DNA from: Lingula anatina | Lineage: Eukaryota > Brachiopoda > Lingulata > Lingulida > Lingulidae | Direction: 5' to 3' | DNA length: 54,054 nucleotides | Assembly (NCBI RefSeq): GCF_001039355.2 | Contig: NW_019775694.1 | Coordinates: 195,923-249,976, forward strand | Shown: positions 48,401 through 54,054 of the stretch, in pieces | How positions within the stretch are numbered: the first letter of the stretch is position 1 | Layout of the letters: every line of letters starts with the position of its first letter | Program-made: the position numbers and the translations under genes | Notes under the pieces: generated by a model | What the model was told of the DNA's origin: nothing | Database searches by the model: none | What the model saw: the letters and a program-made list of their open reading frames with translations, nothing else

Positions 48401-51400
48401 AAAAACATGAGATACATTTTCAAGAGCTGTGTGAACACTGAAAAATATAATTTGAAAGTTTACATCGCACTCTCTGCCAATAGAATCCTTTTGGGTCTAC
48501 CACTTATTTGGTACTTTAACTTCACAGTATTTAGTAAAATTTGTGAACACTGAAAAATATAGCCGATAATTTGAAAGTTTACATTGCACTCTCTGCCAAT
48601 AGAATCCTTTTGGGTCTACCACTTATTTGGTACTTTAACTTCACAGTACATGTATTTAGTAAGATTTGTAACGAAAGCCGTTTAATTTTTCCTCCAGGGC
48701 CACTTGCACGTGCTGAAGAAATTAAGAAAAGTTGGCGCTTACGAGTGGAAGCGAACATATTCAGGTAGGTTTCCATGGTGATAAGGTTTTGTTGCCGTAT
48801 TTAAGAAGATATATGCGTAGTCAAGTTGCTCAAAAGTGCGGTTTTATTAACGAAACCAAAAACATTACAATCTTTTAAAAGTAATTATATGAAAACAGAT
48901 TTCGGGCACAAAGTGTGTTTGTTTATTTCTCCTTGCTGGAATTAACGGCCACGTACATGTAACACTGTACATACAGTTCATTAATTGTGTTTGAGAGAGG
49001 CCTGTTTCACAAAAGAAATTAAACCAAAAATAGTTTGTTTTTTTTGCAAATTTAAGATACATTCTGCTAGTAGTTAACTTTGACATCAGATAAATCAGTA
49101 GTAGTTTAATAAGATATTAAATACATGTTGCCCTTGTTTTATAACAAAGGGGGACAAGGCTGAAGTTTTAAACCGACACATCATTACTCAAGTGGACAAG
49201 CTACATGTATTATAATTTTATCTCGAATTAAAGAAGACCGAATTTTGACCTAAAATTTTGAACTAAATTTTCTGGCGATGTATAAGGACACAAAACCAGC
49301 ACTCAACATATCAGTGAATCGAAAATTTGCCTACTGCGATTATTTTACCAGTAGAGAACACTGGTGCAGCCTTGTTTGGCTAGTCTTTTGCTTAGAAGAA
49401 CCACACAGTCAGGGAAGTTAATATATATGGTAAATGATCCGATCTTGTTCAAGTTCTCGCATTTCACGCAGCCCTCTTACATATAAAAGGGTACGTTTGA
49501 TTCAGTTTGAAGTTGCACATATATTTCATATTCCACATGTGTCTATTCCACATTCTATATCGTATTATTCAGTCGGACGACCGGATACGACATATGATCC
49601 GCTGTCCGGATTCGGTTTTAAGTTCCCCTTTCCGGATGGGCCAGTCGGTACGGTGTTCGAATATTGTTGTTGTTGCTGCTGTTGGTTTTCTGTTATTTTC
49701 TGTTAGGTATATTATATTTTATTTTCGGTTGAGTTTTTTATGTTTCCTCCATGTTATGGATATCTTTTCTGTTGTACCCATGTGGTATGTTATTTCTCCT
49801 TTTGACTTTGGATTTGCCACCATGGCCTTTTTTTTTTTTTTTTTTTTTTTTTTGTTTTTTCTTTGTTTTTTTTTTTTTTTTTTTTTTTTTTTTTGATATG
49901 TATTGTCGTTTGGTAAATGAGCATCAATGTATTTAGTTTTCGGTACTGTGGCGTTATACCATATTGCCTACTTTGAAGTTAATGCTAGACGTTTAAAAAG
50001 ATTCACTTTAGTCTATAAAACTTTGTCAAGATCTTTAAGTTTTTGTGGATGTAATTCTAATGCATCCGAAATACAATTTAAAAACAGTCTTCGAAAACTA
50101 TTAATGATCGTTTATGAGTGAAAGGAACATGTACACGTATTGAAGGGTGACTAAATTTTATTATGTGTTTTCAGACTTAAGTGAAGCAGAGAAAAAGAAG
50201 AGGAATAAAGCAGAGATGAGGGAATACCGCCTTCAGAAGAACTTTTTGCTCAAATACATCTTGCCCGAACTGAAAATACCCCTTAAACCTACAGAGACCG
50301 AGGAACCAACAAAATACCGACGATCTTCGGTTAAGATAAATGGCAATATGCCAAAACAGGATCCCAACATAAAAGATGTTCAGTTAACGACTGAAAGTTT
50401 TCCGTTGCCAGACATTGGCCAAAGTGACAGTCTGGTCAGACGACACACTGACATGCCAGAAAAATCTCCACCAGGGGATGCTAATAATAATGACACGACA
50501 CGTTCTAAGTCAATGTTAGAAACTGTGCAGACGACGTATGATATTGACCCAGTGGAGGAAGTAGCACACGTTAACACGCCACGTGGTACAGTATCACCAC
50601 GTGACAAAGTGTCACCACGTTACCACGTATCACAACGAGACCAGGAATCACCACGTGATCCAGGATCTCCGCAGCAGCCAAAATCCAAAAGGAAATCCAA
50701 TAAAAGTCCAACAAAATTAAAAGGTATTTGTGTGTTGTGTCGGTGGTATCTGTACGTGTTTACATAACTGCCTCATACTTACACCATAGTTTGCTAGACC
50801 TTTAGAAATCTACAGCACAGTTGTCTGCCGTTTAATAATTGTAGCCCAAATCAAAGCAAAACTGTTATACCCTTGACATCCCTACCCCCTGAGCGAAATT
50901 CTGACTCCACCACAGGCTTTAAGATAAGATAAGATAAGAGTTTATTCAGCCATTAATATATAAATATAAAATTCATATAAAACGGAAATTGGACTGCTAT
51001 TCGGGTTACAAATTATAAATAAATAAATTATAAATTTCCATTTTTGTTGTTAAAATAAGACACAGCAGATGGGTAAAAACTCTTTAAAAACCTTTTAGAT
51101 CCCTTAAAAGTTAAAAGCCTGCAGTTAATAAATATTATTTGTAGACACGTTTCAATATCATGCAAAGACGTGAACTCCATATTTCTCCATTTCAGTAAAA
51201 GAGGATAAAGACGAGGACGAAAAGAAAATCCAGCAGCAGGTCAGGACGATAAACGACGACTTAAACGCTGAATACAAGAAGGACGAGGAAGACATGACAG
51301 ACGCCGACAGGAACCCCGCCTTCATCCATGTACAGACGCTTTCACGGGGAGATGTTTTTGTAGGTTTATAAACTGTCAAATAAGTGAAAAACATCTAATA

Positions 51401-52299
51401 TTTTTATAATTATAAGTCAAGGCAATCTAGCACACTGTTGAATTTGACTTGTTATGGTAAAATGAAATTTAAGAAATCGAAAATGATTTTATAGATTTTT
51501 TCACGGATAAATGTGGCAAGGGTATGTCTTACTTGTTTAGGAAAATTGTTTAAAATTCCAGAAAAGTACGTTTTGCATGTTGACGTGGAGTGGGCGTGGC
51601 ATGCCTTTGAGTTAAGATGGAAATTTTAACAATTATTAATAAAAAAAAATCACCTTATTAAATTGTTTTATTATATTATAATAATATTACTTTCTTCAGG
51701 GACTTAACCAATTCGTGTTGGGTAACCAGCCCAGTTTCTGTGTGATGAGTAACGGTGCTGAAGTGATGATGATTAACAAGCAGTTTTACCAGGATAATGC
51801 TCCAGAGAAACTCATAGCAAGACTCCGACGACGGGTAATTTAATTGTTTTGAAAGTTTTATTGTTATGTTTATAGCAAGATCTGTCATAGTAGCATCTCA
51901 AGTAATAAATAATAAATAAACATACAAATAAATAAATTGTAAGCTATTATGACACATGAATGGCATCCTCTATAGCCATTTTTTAAAAATTGATACCGAT
52001 ATTTACACATAACTCAAAGCGACTGTCCTTAAATCTTCGAATATAAATAGTGCATATTAAACAACTGTAATACTTATCATTACAAGCATTTCGTACCAAC
52101 AATAAAATCATCAAAATGGTAAAATCACTTTTTATTTATTTATTTATTTCAGCTGGCTCCGTATCCTACCGATGATGAAATGCAGGACAACCTTCAGCTC
52201 AGCGTGGATTGGGACGCTTATAAAGGAGAGGCACTCGGGAGAACGCTGGCTGACATTGAGACGAAAAAGAAAATGGCGCAAACTATTTCACCTCGGTGA
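36852..52299 (+). CDS. CNBD2: Cyclic nucleotide-binding domain-containing protein 2-like (CNBD2)
   Basis: Fifteen coding exons join in one frame, all GT-AG, giving 768 residues (human CNBD2 is about 576): 36852-37289, 44552-44634, 45087-45219, 45468-45542, 46059-46147, 46445-46518, 46874-47034, 47406-47458, 47781-47858, 48091-48151, 48698-48764, 50175-50723, 51196-51359, 51700-51834 and 52153-52299. The start ATG has a strong context (ACCATGG). Residues 1-146 form a basic, Ser-rich disordered head with five R-[RK]-x-S sites. Next comes a helical part with LRLSEEAKRILTKP, typical of CNBD2. A cyclic-nucleotide-binding domain (about 273-370) has its phosphate-binding cassette FGELGLINRTPRQSS at 322-336, keeping Glu324 and Arg333. 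A second, degenerate domain (FFKKGDVVIKDSNYSNWIVV, later RGDVFGLNQF) is split by a long charged, Ser/Pro-rich insertion (about 438-675). The protein probably senses or binds cAMP/cGMP; CNBD2 is best known from testis and sperm. The family call is by motif recognition. Confidence 0.87.
37742..37770. mobile_element. Fragment of the CCGTAGCC-end MITE family
   Basis: A C-run followed by GGGCTACGGGCCT resembles the right end of the elements at 4025, 23267 and 39208. No matching left end was found nearby. Confidence 0.4.
39208..39366. mobile_element. 159-bp MITE with perfect 14-bp inverted ends and 5-bp target duplication
   Basis: CAGGGCCGTAGCCT at 39208-39221 is the exact inverse of AGGCTACGGCCCTG at 39353-39366. 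The flanks AATTC (39203-39207 and 39367-39371) are a direct duplication. The inside is strikingly GC-rich, with G-runs and C-runs that can themselves pair. It has no coding sequence. The neat ends suggest recent insertion. CAGGG ends recall hAT elements, but those make 8-bp duplications, so the superfamily is left open. Confidence 0.85.
42012..42257 (-). CDS. Small antisense open frame in CNBD2 intron 1, hypothetical
   Basis: An 81-residue frame on the opposite strand begins MGQSASRK, which fits the N-myristoylation pattern (Gly2, Ser6), and ends with a stop closely followed by AATAAA. No domain is recognisable. It may be a single-exon gene, the last exon of something spliced, or chance. Confidence 0.2.
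   Translation of the reverse strand: MGQSASRKNVAHGTVNADVFYEQQGRGRCFWRFSGPSDGRCQSRLFKVVAHFPQHIVTDRPQISNAPREALKQVNRQKLIH
43019..43331. repeat. 78-bp minisatellite, four units
   Basis: Four near-identical units containing TTTCAGAAGCAC...TTCCAGAATTGTTCATTGG, with unit starts about 78-79 bases apart (TTTCAG at 43024, 43103, 43181 and 43259). The open frame across it (43083-43337) is a by-product, since 78 is divisible by three. Each unit brings pyrimidine-TTTCAG, an acceptor-like word. Confidence 0.9.
43356..43498 (+). other. Possible alternative first exon of the CNBD2-like gene
   Basis: A stretch between a good acceptor (CTGCCTGTTTCAG) and a donor-like GTGAAT at 43499. Read through from exon 1 it would stop. 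But an ATG at 43361 (GCCATG) opens 46 codons (start MRKWRGVARRATSQ) that end exactly in phase 0 and would join to exon 2 in frame, swapping the Ser-rich head for a short basic one. Confidence 0.3.
45430..45462. repeat. (TTTA)n tract before CNBD2 exon 4
   Basis: A tetranucleotide run directly forming the T-rich tract upstream of the exon 4 acceptor at 45467. Confidence 0.9.
46620..46740. mobile_element. Possible degenerate DNA-transposon fragment in CNBD2 intron 6
   Basis: Words near the two ends (GCCGTATTAAGGGTGGG and TCTGGATCAGCCAGTG) resemble termini of common non-autonomous elements in marine invertebrates. The ends do not pair well, so support is weak. A TTTA run follows (about 46775-46810). 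Confidence 0.2.
48431..48670. repeat. Tandem duplication of about 115 bp in CNBD2 intron 10
   Basis: GTGAACACTGAAAAATATA begins both 48431 and 48543, and each unit continues through CTCTCTGCCAATAGAATCC to TTAACTTCACAGTA. The second unit has small insertions (GCCGAT, CATGTA). It ends about 30 bases before the exon 11 acceptor. Confidence 0.9.
49826..49894. repeat. Long poly(T) tract in CNBD2 intron 11
   Basis: A T-run interrupted by single G and C bases, about 280 bases upstream of exon 12. The poly-Phe open frames across it are not genes. Confidence 0.95.
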
Positions 52300-52909
52300 T
52301 AAGGCCGCTGTCAGAGATGACCGTTACCTTGATCTACCTTTTAAAAAATAATATTCCCAATAGGACTACACTAAATCAACGGAGAGACGAATTTATGGCC
52401 AATATTTTAAATCCCGTCTTGATAATTTTTTCAATAAGGAAACAGTTTTCTAATATTTTAGCCTGAAGAAAATGCTGTAAATGTGCCCCTGCGCATGCGT
52501 GTGCCTGCACATCTTGTTGATTCTCAGTTATCAGTCAAAGATTAACAACTTACGTTACAACAATAGTTTTATTAAACATCATCTGATAACCTACGGAAAT
52601 TATTTGGATAAGGTGGATTAAATTATTTGCCTAGCGAATAAGTGTGCTGAAGGTGACGCAAGATCAGTCGGACAAAATTTAATTAAAATCTGAAAATGGC
52701 CATAATGTCAGATACAAGACTCAAAATGCAAAGAAGCGTTTTTTCTTGAAGAAAGAATACTAATATAATACGTTAAAGAGAGAGGGACTGTTTGAGGATA
52801 TTAAACGTTATACTTTTATCCCGAATTTGCTCATAATATTAGGCAGATTTATATTGCTGCTTTGCCTATAGAGTTGTCGTGCCAAGAAAAATTAAGTTTA
52901 TTTTGAAAT

Positions 52910-52915
52910 AATAAA
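52910..52915 (+). terminator. Probable poly(A) signal of the CNBD2-like gene
   Basis: AATAAA about 610 bases after the stop codon at 52297-52299, the first canonical hexamer noticed in the 3' flank. Confidence 0.55.
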
Positions 52916-52998
52916 CTGCTATTAAAGTCTATATGCGTTATGTTATGATACAAGCATCTATGTAATGATCCAAAATGATAGGTCTATCGACTGTTAAG

Positions 52999-53212
52999 CC
53001 CCCTTTACACTGGACGGCGTCCTTTCTGCGACCCATAGAACACCCCCGTTTGAGAGTTTAAAAAAATAATACTTTGCGTGCCGACAACTGGTCGCTCATT
53101 GAGTATTCATTCTGTAACCAAAGCGACGCTTGCTTTCTACGACCACGGCGATGCCAGTTTCACGGTAGCACAAAGGACGCGGAAAGGCTGCCGTCCAGTG
53201 TAAAGCGGGTCC
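52999..53212. mobile_element. MITE-like element, about 215 bp
   Basis: The left end CCCCTTTACACTGGACGGC (about 53001-53019) and the inverse of the right end CCGCTTTACACTGGACGGC pair almost perfectly; similarity continues into TCCTTTCTGCG/GCCTTTCCGCG. It is non-coding. It lies downstream of the CNBD2 poly(A) signal. Flanks TTAAG and TAATAA give at most a weak target duplication, so the superfamily is left open. Confidence 0.75.
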
Positions 53213-54054
53213 TAATAAAGAGGGTATATTTTATCAGTTTTATGTGAATAGCTTATCTTCAACGGTCAGTCTTGTTATACATGTAGGCCTACTCTAATTT
53301 AGGTAAGTTGTTGTTATCGATACAGATTTCATTATGAACAAAGAATTCAGTCATTCAGAAATTTTCCCGATATGATTATCAATATAGAGATGGAATTTCA
53401 AACAATGGGACGGTGCGCTTGTAATCTCAGTGATAATATAGCGAGCCATACAGTACGATCACTCTTCTTCCAAAACCTGGATTGCACCTCCAATAATTAT
53501 TATTGCAGTATATGAAACTTATATGGGGGTCTAGGATTTTTTTGGCGAATCTAGGGTTTTGCTCTGGATGGGTGGCTTCGATTTGGAAGCATGGAACAAT
53601 AGACAAGGAAACGAGGATACATATATAATCCTGAAAATTTTACTGTGTACGTCTTGGGAGGAAAAACGTTTGATTTTGTCTCGTTTCGCTTGATTTCTTT
53701 TTCTACGTCTCTCTCTCGTTCGCTCTCGGTGTCTCTCTTTTTATTTATTTAATTTTGCTTTAGGGGTGGGGGATACGTGTAGGTAGGGACATGCGCACGC
53801 TGTACCCCTTCTATTAATGATGTGTCAAAGCAATGAGAGGCCAGTCACGTGCAGTAAAATAACCCTTACCTGGTCTAACCTTGTAAAGAATTGCCATTTG
53901 GCTGTCACTTTCAGTCGTGCAATGTACCTCTTTCTTTATAAACTCTGACACAAAGGACGCGCTATTCAGAAGGCGTGTGGATTTATCTAAAGAAATGTAT
54001 GTACAAACATACACCCATTGATCATAAGTGGGTCAACAACAAGTGCGCCAGTAA
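53213..54054. other. Non-coding right end of the window
   Basis: Nothing recognisable apart from a short CT-rich stretch near 53706-53740. Open frames are short and unsupported. Confidence 0.5.

Noticed and set aside
49507-49936. Open frames with poly-Phe in CNBD2 intron 11
   Set aside because: They run across a poly(T) tract and lie wholly within an intron.
36852-52299. A cAMP-dependent protein kinase regulatory subunit or CNG channel
   Set aside because: There is no dimerisation/docking domain, inhibitor sequence or transmembrane pore. The LRLSEEAKRILTKP segment and the split second domain fit CNBD2 better.

Overview
This is nuclear DNA from an animal, probably a lophotrochozoan and perhaps a mollusc. 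The evidence is canonical GT-AG spliced genes, an AT-rich intergenic background full of microsatellites, small DNA transposons and TACATGTA-type words, and a secreted chitin-binding-like protein with a low-complexity repeat. The species call is inference; no marker gene here names it.

Three gene types account for the coding sequence. (1) ZNFX1-like genes (SF1 RNA helicase, NFX1 zinc-finger array, C-terminal RZ-type finger, plus an RGG tail) occur twice on the + strand: a 5'-truncated copy from base 1 to about 3202 (its start lies outside the window) and a complete copy at 14938-22502. (2) Downstream of each ZNFX1 copy, on the - strand and convergent with it, lies a small secreted-protein gene (signal peptide, Val/Arg/Pro repeat, 4-Cys CBM14-like domain): complete at 24463-26272 with its own TATA box, and lacking a visible first exon at 5190-6131. 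Bases 1-6274 and 19024-25640 are direct copies of each other, and their similarity stops abruptly inside intron 1 of the secreted gene. This is a tandem segmental duplication with a unit of about 19.4 kb. (3) A 15-coding-exon CNBD2-like gene (cyclic-nucleotide-binding domain protein, + strand) fills 36852-52299. I infer a TATA promoter and 5' UTR exon near 34.3-34.6 kb and see a poly(A) signal at 52910.

The spacers hold mobile-element remains. At 6.3-15 kb there is a tRNA-type SINE, a relic exon of the secreted gene, a foldback-like structure, a broken Tc1-like transposase next to a large imperfect inverted repeat, and a LINE 3' end with an ATT tail just upstream of the ZNFX1 start codon. At 26.4-34.3 kb there are microsatellites, a MITE-like element and a direct repeat around a single N that looks like an assembly join. 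The first CNBD2 intron (7.3 kb) carries a clear 159-bp MITE, a 78-bp minisatellite and a frame-compatible possible alternative first exon. The tail of the window has a further MITE-like element.

Functionally, ZNFX1 proteins belong to RNA surveillance, antiviral sensing and small-RNA pathways. The secreted protein would act in an extracellular chitinous matrix, and the CNBD2-like protein in cyclic-nucleotide signalling. I see no sign that the three cooperate; the ZNFX1/secreted pair is linked by shared duplication history.
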